From the NCBI RefSeq assembly GCF_900060185.1, contig NZ_FIZY01000044.1:1-40320 (forward strand): a stretch of DNA of 40,320 nucleotides, given 5' to 3'. Both the position numbers and the translations under genes were made by a program. Within the stretch, counting starts at the first letter, position 1. Each line of letters begins with the position of its first letter. The stretch comes from Grimontia marina (GTDB lineage Bacteria; Pseudomonadota; Gammaproteobacteria; Enterobacterales; Vibrionaceae). Below are positions 33,076 through 39,596 of this stretch, piece by piece. The notes under the pieces are model-generated. The model made no database searches. It was not told where the DNA came from and worked only from the letters and a program-made list of their open reading frames with translations.

Positions 33076-35067
33076 CTACATAAAAATATATTGTCGATAC
33101 AGGGCATCAAGCTCCTGCCGCAGCGCATCGGTGTCAGCGCGTTTTTCTGCATCTTTTTCTGAGCAAAGCCTGAACAACTCTCGCTCAGTGTGCGTGATGC
33201 GATGGCAAAGCTCTTCAAGCGTGGAACACATAGACGGGTCTTTGTTTTCTATGGGGGTGTTTACTGTCGGGTCAATCGTCCGGTTTGAGCTCTTAGGCTG
33301 CAGTTGATGTGCTTCGTTATAGGCGGTCTGTTTTGCCCTACGGCGGTTGGATTCATCCATCGCGCTTTTCATGGCGGGGGTAATTTTGTCGGCATAGAGT
33401 ACGGCTTTACCATTGGCATTGCGGGCCGCGCGGCCAATAATTTGGATGAGCGCCTCGGTGGAACGCAAAAAGCCGGCATGATCCGCTTCGAGTATTGCAA
33501 CCAAAGATGCTTCAGGAATATCCAGCCCCTCTCTTAGCAGGTTGATACCAATCAGCACATCCAATTCGCCGCGTCGCAGCTGGCGAATAATCTCAACGCG
33601 ATCTTCGGTTTTAACGTCACTGTGAATGTACTGGCAGCGAATCCCCTCTTCTGTGTATTGCTGATAAAGGGCTTCTGCACTGTGTTTGCTGAGCGTCGTG
33701 ACTAACACCCTTTCTTGGCGTTCAATACAGGTTCGAATGCGGTTCAGCAGGTCTTCCTGGGTTTTTGCTAACGGGACTATCTCGATTTCAGGATCCAGCA
33801 GTCCAGTTGGGCGGATCACTTGATCGACAACGACACCACCGGAGCGTTTTACTTCATAGTCGCCGGGTGTCGCGGAGACAAAAATGGTCTGCGGCTTTAT
33901 CTTCTCAAACTCTTCAAACTCTTCAAAGGCGAGAGGGCGATTGAATTTGGCAGAAGGCAGGCGGAAGCCGTAATCAATCAGCGTGTCTTTTCGGCTTTGA
34001 TCACCTTTATACATGGCATGGATCTGCGGCACCATGACATGGGATTCATCAATAAACAGCAGGCCCCCCTTGGGGAGATAGTCCATCAGGGTGGTAGGCG
34101 GCAGGCTGGGGTCTCGGCCAGTCAGATATGACGCGTAGTTTTCAATCCCCCCGCAGTAACCTTGCAAGCGCAGCATCTCCAAATCCCTTGTGGTGCGCTC
34201 AAAAAGTCTTGCTGCTTCTGCGACTTGATGGTTTCGACTGAGTTCGGCAGTGCGTTGTTCAAGCTCGGCTTCTATCGCTTTGCAGGCGCGGGAAATTTGT
34301 TCCGGCGAGGTGGAATAGAGGGTCTTTGGTGAGACACGGTAATGTTCCAGGTCACCTAGAATGTCGCCCGTGGCGTTGTCCACTCTCAGCAGTTGAGTAA
34401 TGGTTTGGGCATTGTCGAGCATCACCACTATCGCATCTTTTTCAGAATCCGCCGGGAAGATATCCACTTTATGCGGACTGATGCGGTAACTCCCGCGAGA
34501 AAGAGGCTCACCGCCGGGCTCGTAGTGAAGTTTGGCCAACTGATTCTCCAGTGTTGTCAGGTTCAACCGGTCTCCGGGTTGAAGCGGAATCTGGAGTCTG
34601 CGGTAATCCTCTGGCGAGCCTAAGCCATAAACGGAAGATACCGACGCCACCACAATCACGTCTTTTCGCTCAATTAGCGCTTTGGTGGTGGAAAGCCGCA
34701 GCCGCTCAAGCTGTGCGTTGATGGCGGAGTCTTTTCTGATAAATCGGTTACTGCCAGGAATATAGACCTCTGGCTGGTAGTAATCGTAATAAGAGACGAA
34801 ATACTCGACTGCGTTTTTGGGAAAAAAGGCCAACATTTCATGGTACAGCTGTGCTGCCAGTGTTTTGTTATGGGCAAGGATAAGGGTGGGGCGCTGCAAA
34901 CGGTGAATAATGTTTGCCATGGTGAATGTCTTGCCAGACCCTGTAACCCCTTGGAGTGTCTGGTGGGTTTTGCCTTCCTCAATGCCGGCGATGAGTTTGG
35001 CAATGGCTTCCGGCTGGTCGCCGGCCGGTGCGTTCTTTGAGTGAAGCAAAAAGATTTCCTGACCCAT
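33076..35067 (-). CDS. uvrB: Divergent UvrB paralogue (DNA repair helicase-like)
   Basis: 663 residues from the ATG at 35067 (AGGGA upstream; a TTG at 35085 is less likely). Walker A GVTGSGKT (40-47), beta-hairpin VSYYDYYQPE (91-100), DESH (340-343), and helicase motifs V-VI (GINLLREGLDIPE, QIIGRAARN) are intact, so it is a UvrB-fold ATPase. It differs from housekeeping UvrB: HNKTLAAQ for PNKTLAAQ, YIPGSNRFIRKD for YVPSSDTFIEKD, and the C-terminal UVR domain, which normally reads FEEAAxxRD and recruits UvrC, is not recognisable (ELFRLCSEKDAEKRADTDAL). UvrB verifies DNA damage handed over by UvrA. A second copy with altered tail may use a different partner. No LexA box was found upstream. The call as a paralogue is inference, since the rest of the genome is not visible. 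Confidence 0.8.
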   Translation of the reverse strand: MGQEIFLLHSKNAPAGDQPEAIAKLIAGIEEGKTHQTLQGVTGSGKTFTMANIIHRLQRPTLILAHNKTLAAQLYHEMLAFFPKNAVEYFVSYYDYYQPEVYIPGSNRFIRKDSAINAQLERLRLSTTKALIERKDVIVVASVSSVYGLGSPEDYRRLQIPLQPGDRLNLTTLENQLAKLHYEPGGEPLSRGSYRISPHKVDIFPADSEKDAIVVMLDNAQTITQLLRVDNATGDILGDLEHYRVSPKTLYSTSPEQISRACKAIEAELEQRTAELSRNHQVAEAARLFERTTRDLEMLRLQGYCGGIENYASYLTGRDPSLPPTTLMDYLPKGGLLFIDESHVMVPQIHAMYKGDQSRKDTLIDYGFRLPSAKFNRPLAFEEFEEFEKIKPQTIFVSATPGDYEVKRSGGVVVDQVIRPTGLLDPEIEIVPLAKTQEDLLNRIRTCIERQERVLVTTLSKHSAEALYQQYTEEGIRCQYIHSDVKTEDRVEIIRQLRRGELDVLIGINLLREGLDIPEASLVAILEADHAGFLRSTEALIQIIGRAARNANGKAVLYADKITPAMKSAMDESNRRRAKQTAYNEAHQLQPKSSNRTIDPTVNTPIENKDPSMCSTLEELCHRITHTERELFRLCSEKDAEKRADTDALRQELDALYRQYIFM

Positions 35068-35556
35068 GCCTGATTCCCTAGTCAATAAAGGTAATCATCA
35101 AGTAAAGGGCGGCGTGCAGGGAGCTGTCAAACCGTATGGTGTGCTAGGTTTGGGAATGACGATGGGTAAAGGCGCTTTGTCGGGCTGTGGATTGTCCGAA
35201 GCGAAATTTTTGGTAAAAAAGCACAGACTCTTGTACTCAAACATACAAACTTCTCAGATTTGTAGTCACTGTTTGATTTGATAAATCAGTCTCCTAAACC
35301 CAGCCCTGCCCTCTTTAAAATCTTAAACCCCTTCTTTAATTTGTCTGTTGAATTGAGCAGTTGGTGAGGTCAGCGTGAGGCCCCCTTTTCTGGTGGTTCC
35401 ATCGTCCTCGAAGTACGGATGACAGTCTGTCTGCCAATGCTTCAATACGTCGAGCACAGCTAGTTCCTTTAGCTGGGTGTATGATCCTTGTGGGAAATGC
35501 AGTCTCAACATGGTTTCAACCTTTCTGCATTTTCTGCACTACCAAGAGGTATGTAT
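35068..35556. other. Intergenic region between the uvrB-like gene and the secreted protein gene
   Basis: About 490 bp. The part 35068-35322 holds the minus-strand promoter of the uvrB-like gene; no LexA-type CTG-N10-CAG box is seen. The part 35323-35511 holds a small minus-strand open frame (listed separately). No strong hairpin was noted. Confidence 0.35.
35323..35511 (-). CDS. Doubtful small open frame, 62 residues
   Basis: Minus-strand ATG at 35511 with AAAGG about 8 nt upstream. The product has no signal peptide or membrane segment and starts MLRLHFPQGSYTQLKELAVL. I do not recognise it. Its start is only 45 bp from the start of the divergent secreted-protein gene. It could be a small cytoplasmic protein or the remnant of a larger gene. 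Confidence 0.3.
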   Translation of the reverse strand: MLRLHFPQGSYTQLKELAVLDVLKHWQTDCHPYFEDDGTTRKGGLTLTSPTAQFNRQIKEGV

Positions 35557-36126
35557 ATGCGTCAGTTTTCGAGCTTTATCGAAACCCTGCAAACAATAAA
35601 AAGTAATAGCACGATGATGGCAATTTTCGTGTTATCCATGTCATTGAGCCAAGTGACCAGAGCAGAAGAAAAGCTCCCTTTCCTTACATTTAGTCCGCCG
35701 AGTTATGTCACCAGTATTCAGACCAGCTCTTCGAATTTTGTCGGCGTGGATGAAGCAGACATGAGCTTTGTAGTGTTTGTAGGAGAGATTAACAATGTCG
35801 ATAGCAACGGCGTTCACCCTGTGCAATTTTCGTTGCCATCAGCGGATTACTTTGGGGTGGATTACGACCCAACACTGACGAGCCTGAATGGACGTAACGT
35901 GAGCAATGCGGATTGGGAATACAGTTCAGTCGGGGGGAATCATACTTTCACTTATAAAGGAAACGGCGGGATTTTCCCTGGCAACACGTATTCCTTTGTG
36001 GGTGTAAACGCGACCTTTGTGCGCCCGCAGCGAGAAGAAGTGACATTGCAGGTCGACCTTGACCCAAGTGCAGGCGGGCAGGTGAGTTCACCTCGATTAA
36101 GCGACGAAGATACACTCTATTATTAG
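35557..36126 (+). CDS. Secreted protein of unknown function
   Basis: 189 residues from the ATG at 35557, chosen over 35551 because AGAGG then lies 7 nt upstream; the frame is open back to 35488. A long N-terminus with a hydrophobic core (MMAIFVLSMSLSQV) ending TRA before EEKLPF is a probable signal peptide. The mature part is beta-rich, with many Ser/Thr/Val/Gly and motifs SNFVGVDEADMSFVVFVGEI and SADYFGVDYDPTLTSLNG, suggesting one Ig-like beta-sandwich. It ends in a polar tail (RLSDEDTLYY). A terminator follows. No family recognised. Confidence 0.55.
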   Translation: MRQFSSFIETLQTIKSNSTMMAIFVLSMSLSQVTRAEEKLPFLTFSPPSYVTSIQTSSSNFVGVDEADMSFVVFVGEINNVDSNGVHPVQFSLPSADYFGVDYDPTLTSLNGRNVSNADWEYSSVGGNHTFTYKGNGGIFPGNTYSFVGVNATFVRPQREEVTLQVDLDPSAGGQVSSPRLSDEDTLYY

Positions 36127-36141
36127 TGTCCTGCTTTTTCC

Positions 36142-36166
36142 GGTCTTCCCTGTAAATGGGAAGGCC
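36142..36166 (+). terminator. Intrinsic terminator after the secreted-protein gene
   Basis: Stem GGTCTTCCC (36142-36150) / GGGAAGGCC (36158-36166) with one G-U pair and a 7-nt loop, followed by TCTTAT. Confidence 0.7.
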
Positions 36167-36328
36167 TCTTATGCTAAATCCTATTCATTAGCGGCTTCGA
36201 GGAAGTTAATTTCACCCTAACGTCTTATTTATGGGCGATAGTTGTAAGAAGAATTGCGATAGTTTGGTGAAAGAATGTAATGGCTTGTCGCCATAGCGAG
36301 TTTTCAAAGGATTGAAAAGGGGCTTTCG

Positions 36329-37036
36329 ATGTTCGGAAACGTGCTTTCTTCGGCGTTCAACTTTGCTTTTAAGCACTTAGGCCTACTGTTCCGCGTGACG
36401 ATTATACCGATTCTTTTGAGCGTAGCGCTGGAAGTCATCGCTTTCTATTTTGAAAGCCAAATGATGGAGTGGGTGGATTTCTTGTTGTGGAGTGTGCTCA
36501 ATACCATCATTGCGATTAATGTGCATCGCGTGGTCCTGATTGGACCTCACTCTGTACCAACATTCGGCCGATTTACCTTTGGCAAAATCGAGATTTGGTT
36601 TTGGCTTCACTACATTGTGCTTGGCTTACCCTATTTACTCAGTTATTACCTGATGGATCGGGCAAGCATGCTGCTTATTACACTGGCGGTAGTTGCTCTG
36701 GTTGTTGGGTGCCGCGTCAGTTTAGTTTTTCCCGCCATTGCGATGGGTAAGGGCGTTTCGTTCCTGTATGCCTGGGAGAAAAGCGCGCAAAAAACCTGGT
36801 TGATGATCTTAGTCGTGGCGCTGGCACCGTTCATTTTTGGCGTCATCTTTATTCCTGTGATGGCGCTAATTGTATTTATCGCACCTGAATCATCACCCAT
36901 CTATTTGCTGGTCGGCACCAATATCGTTATTGCCTATGTGACCGTGTTGGCGGTGATTGCGCTCTCTTTTGCTTATCAATATCTCATCGGTGATGAGGAT
37001 GTAATGCGATCCTCTGACGAACCAAGGGAAGATTAG
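36329..37036 (+). CDS. Inner membrane protein of unknown function
   Basis: 235 residues with about six hydrophobic segments (near residues 18-38, 48-64, 90-105, 112-135, 150-178, 185-215) and an acidic, hydrophilic C-terminal tail (GDEDVMRSSDEPRED). The start is the ATG at 36329 following a weak site (AAAGGGGCTTTCG). A short amphipathic N-terminus and a cytoplasmic basic loop (VHRVVLIGPHSVP) are seen. The general look resembles small integral membrane proteins of the DUF975/YciC-like sort, but no named family is clear. The downstream gene is about 107 bp away on the same strand and may be co-transcribed. Confidence 0.65.
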   Translation: MFGNVLSSAFNFAFKHLGLLFRVTIIPILLSVALEVIAFYFESQMMEWVDFLLWSVLNTIIAINVHRVVLIGPHSVPTFGRFTFGKIEIWFWLHYIVLGLPYLLSYYLMDRASMLLITLAVVALVVGCRVSLVFPAIAMGKGVSFLYAWEKSAQKTWLMILVVALAPFIFGVIFIPVMALIVFIAPESSPIYLLVGTNIVIAYVTVLAVIALSFAYQYLIGDEDVMRSSDEPRED

Positions 37037-37143
37037 TATCGGTTGTCGAGAGTAATGCCAAGCGTGTCGCATTGGTTTAAGTGGCATTGAGGGCATTGCT
37101 AACAATGGAATTTGCGCTGGAAAAAACAGCCAAAGAGGTATGA

Positions 37144-37674
37144 ATGTTTGAATTTAAGACAGGCGACTGGGTGTTCACCACGCAATCTGGTGTTTGGCAG
37201 ATCTACCGTATTGAGCTTTTTAAGGCGTTTAGCCCTTCACGCAAAGCACTTGAAGACAAAACGCTGATATTCGCCAAGCGTTTTATTGATGACACGGGCA
37301 AGGCAGCTTTCTCTCAGGAGTTCTTCTCACCTGCTTTGTTGTTCCCAGTTAAAGGTGAGGCTGAACACGATTTGGATTTGTTCATCAAAAGCCATCCGAA
37401 ACTCTACGCAAAATTTCTCCGATACAAGCCCGAACCGATTAACACCGTTTTTCATTGCCGTGTTGAAGCGCCAGAGCATCAGTCCACAGAAGATATTGCT
37501 GACATGTTTCCGAGAGAAGAAGAGTTTACCCAATCAGAAGCAATGAAGTTTGTCGACTCGCTGGGGTTGGAATCGAGCAGTTATCCGCTTTGGACAGTGG
37601 AATTTGTTTCCCGGGGTACAGTAATGCGTGATGGCTATATCCGCTATGTGTTTAACCGCGTGCTGGAGTTCTGA
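37144..37674 (+). CDS. Cytoplasmic protein of unknown function
   Basis: 176 residues, no signal peptide or membrane segment. It begins MFEFKTGDWVFTTQSGVWQI, a small beta-rich start, and continues with mixed alpha/beta character; the C-terminal third contains GTVMRDGYIRYVFNRVLEF. The ribosome site AAAGAGGT precedes the ATG at 37144. It is convergent with the nickel superoxide dismutase operon, whose last gene ends 24 bp downstream. Function not recognised. Confidence 0.6.
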   Translation: MFEFKTGDWVFTTQSGVWQIYRIELFKAFSPSRKALEDKTLIFAKRFIDDTGKAAFSQEFFSPALLFPVKGEAEHDLDLFIKSHPKLYAKFLRYKPEPINTVFHCRVEAPEHQSTEDIADMFPREEEFTQSEAMKFVDSLGLESSSYPLWTVEFVSRGTVMRDGYIRYVFNRVLEF

Positions 37675-37697
37675 AGACTCCGATTGTGAAAGAACCC

Positions 37698-37994
37698 CTA
37701 TGCTGAATCAGCAGAAATACGCATCACCATGCGATATAAGGGCAGTTTATTATCTATTGGGCCAATGGCTTCTTCGCTGATGCTGAGAGGGTTATCGCCA
37801 CGGAACGTGATGAAACTGCCAAGGGTAGTTTTCTGAAACCGTTTTACCATCCATCCCATATTCGGGTGATCAAACACATAAATCTGGTCGCGTTTCTTGG
37901 GCCACCATGTGGGCTGTCTTACGGCAACAATGTAATCGTCTGTGTTGAGTGTTAGGCTCATCGAGGAGCCCGCGACACGCATAATCTTCAACAT
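37698..37994 (-). CDS. sodX: S26-type maturation protease for nickel superoxide dismutase
   Basis: 98 residues from the ATG at 37994 (a TTG at 38003 is an alternative). The S24/S26 serine-lysine pattern is present: VAGSSM with catalytic Ser at S11, the VKRF segment with the general-base Lys at K51, and RGDNPLSISEEAIGP as the closing signal-peptidase-like motif. Very short S26 peptidases beside sodN are the known NiSOD maturation proteases (SodX), which cut the leader so that His becomes residue 1. There is no membrane anchor, as usual for SodX. It is the last gene of the operon, 46 bp after sodN. Confidence 0.82.
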   Translation of the reverse strand: MLKIMRVAGSSMSLTLNTDDYIVAVRQPTWWPKKRDQIYVFDHPNMGWMVKRFQKTTLGSFITFRGDNPLSISEEAIGPIDNKLPLYRMVMRISADSA

Positions 37995-38040
37995 CTTTCT
38001 CAAGTAAACATCAAGTTAAGTACCTTAACGCCTCAAGCAT

Positions 38041-38541
38041 TTAGGGCTTGAGGTCAGGATACACAGTTGGCAACTCGGGGAGATAGGGACAGTCTGCCGT
38101 GAAGGTTTTCACACCTTTGGTCGCCCAGAATATCTCTGCAAACTGATTGACTTTATCCAACAGTTTCAGTGCTGCGTCTTTGTCTGATTCCTGCTTAACG
38201 ACGGAAGCCAACATCATGATTTCATGTGTCAGGGAGTGAATTTCTGGGAACTGGTCAAGTTGAGGTTGCTTGAAGTAATCTCCCCAGATAATGCGGATTT
38301 CTTCTTTTAGTTTTTTGCCATGTTCTTCTTTCTGTTCAATCAGGCGGGCAAACGTCGCTTTCTGCTGTTTAGTCAGATCTTGTTCTGGCAGCTCGTTGAG
38401 CAGGTCAATCATACGGATCATCGTCAGCACGGCGATTTGCGCATGAACCGGATCATAGATTTTGCAGGGAATATCGCAGTGGGCAGAGACTCTGCCAAAA
38501 GAGAATGTGTGGTCGAGGCGTTCCATTAAAGCGTGAAGCAT
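38041..38541 (-). CDS. sodN: Nickel superoxide dismutase precursor
   Basis: 166 residues from the ATG at 38541, which has GGAGA 7-9 nt upstream; the frame is open back to 38610 but that would overlap the preceding gene. A 20-residue leader ends RVSA and is followed by HCDIPCKIYDP, the NiSOD hook: H21, C22, C26 and Y29 of the precursor, i.e. His1, Cys2, Cys6 and Tyr9 of the mature enzyme, which bind nickel. The rest is a four-helix bundle, as in hexameric NiSOD. It dismutates superoxide to oxygen and peroxide in the cytoplasm, without using iron or manganese. The hook is Cys6-Lys7 in place of the usual Gly7. The downstream protease should free His1. A Fur box upstream of the operon suggests use when iron is scarce. 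Confidence 0.93.
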   Translation of the reverse strand: MLHALMERLDHTFSFGRVSAHCDIPCKIYDPVHAQIAVLTMIRMIDLLNELPEQDLTKQQKATFARLIEQKEEHGKKLKEEIRIIWGDYFKQPQLDQFPEIHSLTHEIMMLASVVKQESDKDAALKLLDKVNQFAEIFWATKGVKTFTADCPYLPELPTVYPDLKP

Positions 38542-38545
38542 AATG

Positions 38546-38740
38546 TTATCTCCGTGACTGGGATTTCTTATCGAGGTAATTGATCGCAAAGATGATAAGT
38601 GCGCAGCCAAACAGAATTGGCATTAGCCATAGAAAGTGAATGAAATCAGCAGTCCAATGCGTGTGGTCGTGGCCTTTGTGGGCGAGCACTTCTGAGCTGA
38701 ACAGAAAGAGTAAGGCAAATAGAGTGACATTCTTGAACAT
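38546..38740 (-). CDS. Small His-rich signal-peptide membrane protein in the NiSOD operon
   Basis: 64 residues. Residues 1-20 are a signal peptide ending VLA, directly followed by a histidine cluster HKGHDHTHW and then a membrane segment (about 30-55, LWLMPILFGCALIIFAINYL) and a basic tail KKSQSRR. So the histidine tip would face the periplasm and the tail the cytoplasm. Strong ribosome site GGAGGAAACC before the ATG at 38740. It sits 4 bp upstream of sodN. The histidine tip and the context suggest a role in nickel handling for NiSOD (inference). No family is recognised; it may be conserved only in this operon. Confidence 0.72.
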   Translation of the reverse strand: MFKNVTLFALLFLFSSEVLAHKGHDHTHWTADFIHFLWLMPILFGCALIIFAINYLDKKSQSRR

Positions 38741-38755
38741 GGTTTCCTCCGACGC

Positions 38756-39121
38756 TCAGGCAGCGCGTTGGCTAGATTGTTTGAACACGACCAATTCACT
38801 GAGACCGGCTGAGTAAGCTTTGAGTAGCTCGACAAAATGCTGGTGATCGGGTGAGGCCTTTCTAAGCTGGACTTCGATGATTTCCAGCGGTGATTCAAGG
38901 TGGAATCGGGCGAGTTCAGATTGATCTGATTGTTTATAAACAGTGGCGAGGTTGTGATGACAGGCCAGCCAGGCTGAGAGCTTTTCACGGTCTGTGAACA
39001 GAGACTCGCTGTTCTCATCCAGCAAGGTGAGGGCATCGAAGTAGTTGTCTTCGGCATGCTCCATCTCATCAATGGCGAAGTATTGGTTCCCCGCCAATAT
39101 CAAGTTTCTCCAATCATTCAT
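38756..39121 (-). CDS. TPR-like protein, first gene of the NiSOD operon
   Basis: 121 residues from the ATG at 39121 (AGGGAT upstream); a TTG at 39136 is possible. It is all-helical with tetratricopeptide-like pairs: GNQYFAIDEMEHAEDNYFDA and LACHHNLATVYKQSDQSELA. This fits a small protein-binding scaffold, soluble, in the cytoplasm. No enzymatic motif. It is first in the operon and nearest to the Fur box, and separated by only 15 bp from the His-rich peptide gene. Function unknown; chaperone or assembly helper for the dismutase is a guess. Confidence 0.62.
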   Translation of the reverse strand: MNDWRNLILAGNQYFAIDEMEHAEDNYFDALTLLDENSESLFTDREKLSAWLACHHNLATVYKQSDQSELARFHLESPLEIIEVQLRKASPDHQHFVELLKAYSAGLSELVVFKQSSQRAA

Positions 39122-39158
39122 ATCCCTGCGCCTCAATCACTAATGATAACTATTCGCA

Positions 39159-39177
39159 AGTGATAATTATTATCGAT
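39159..39177 (-). promoter_or_regulatory. Fur box upstream of the NiSOD operon
   Basis: AGTGATAATTATTATCGAT (39159-39177) matches the Vibrio Fur consensus AATGANAATNATTNTCATT at most positions; the core GATAATTATTATC (39162-39174) is a perfect 13-bp palindrome. A further TGATAACTATT lies at 39144-39154. The site is about 40-50 bp upstream of the first gene of the operon, where a repressor would act. Iron-loaded Fur repressing an iron-free dismutase is the expected logic. Confidence 0.75.
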
Positions 39178-39215
39178 TTAAGTGGAAAGTAAAGACAGTT
39201 CCAAAGAGAGAGTAA

Positions 39216-39341
39216 ATGGAATGCCCGAAATGTGATGCAGATTCGAGAGTGGGGAAAAGAGATGTATGTGGGGCTTGGAGGGAAAAGGAAGTTATAGAAG
39301 CGTCTCAGAATACGTACTTATTTAAAGGCTTCCTTGGCTGA
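39216..39341 (+). CDS. 41-residue zinc-ribbon-like micro-protein or remnant
   Basis: ATG at 39216 after AGAGAGAGTAA; the product starts MECPKCDADSRVGKRDVC. The CPxCxADSRV start resembles small zinc-ribbon proteins of the NrdR/Ogr type, but the second Cys pair is reduced to one Cys and the product stops at residue 41, so it may be a truncated copy. It ends inside the hairpin at 39324-39358. Confidence 0.4.
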   Translation: MECPKCDADSRVGKRDVCGAWREKEVIEASQNTYLFKGFLG

Positions 39342-39367
39342 TTCTTAAAGAAGCCTTTACTCAGCCA
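39324..39367 (+). other. Potential RNA pseudoknot or terminator before the truncated gene
   Basis: Perfect 9-bp stem AAAGGCTTC (39324-39332) / GAAGCCTTT (39350-39358). In its loop TGGCTGA (39335-39341) is complementary to TCAGCCA (39361-39367) just downstream, which can make an H-type pseudoknot. It lies directly before the next start codon (39369 or 39378). It could equally be a plain terminator of the micro-gene. Confidence 0.45.
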
Positions 39368-39377
39368 GGTGCTTCAG

Positions 39378-39596
39378 ATGGTTCGTTTTGTATTGGTTTT
39401 CTTTCTCTTATTGCTGTCTTTCAACACCACTGCGAAAGAAGTAAGTTGTTCTGCTCAATTAATACCTGACGTTCGCGACGGTCAGGTAATAAAACCGTAT
39501 TTGGAAAGCTTGAAACAAACCACGCTGTTTTCCAACGAAAATGTCAACGGAAGTTATTGTAACCTCCACGCGTACTACCTAAATAGCTGTTCCTAA
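39378..39596 (+). pseudogene. Secreted-protein gene truncated by IS630 insertion
   Basis: Starts at ATG 39378 (or GTG 39369). It codes for a signal peptide (VRFVLVFFLLLLSFNTTA) and about 45 mature residues (KEVSCSAQLIPDVRDGQVIK and so on), then enters the insertion sequence at the TA at 39580-39581, which adds NSCS and a stop. The native C-terminus is lost from this window and may lie beyond the element. The family cannot be recognised from what remains. Confidence 0.7.

Noticed and set aside
35068-35322. LexA/SOS box for the uvrB-like gene
   Set aside because: A CTGT...CAG pair near 35268-35289 has the wrong spacing; no CTG-N10-CAG site is visible.
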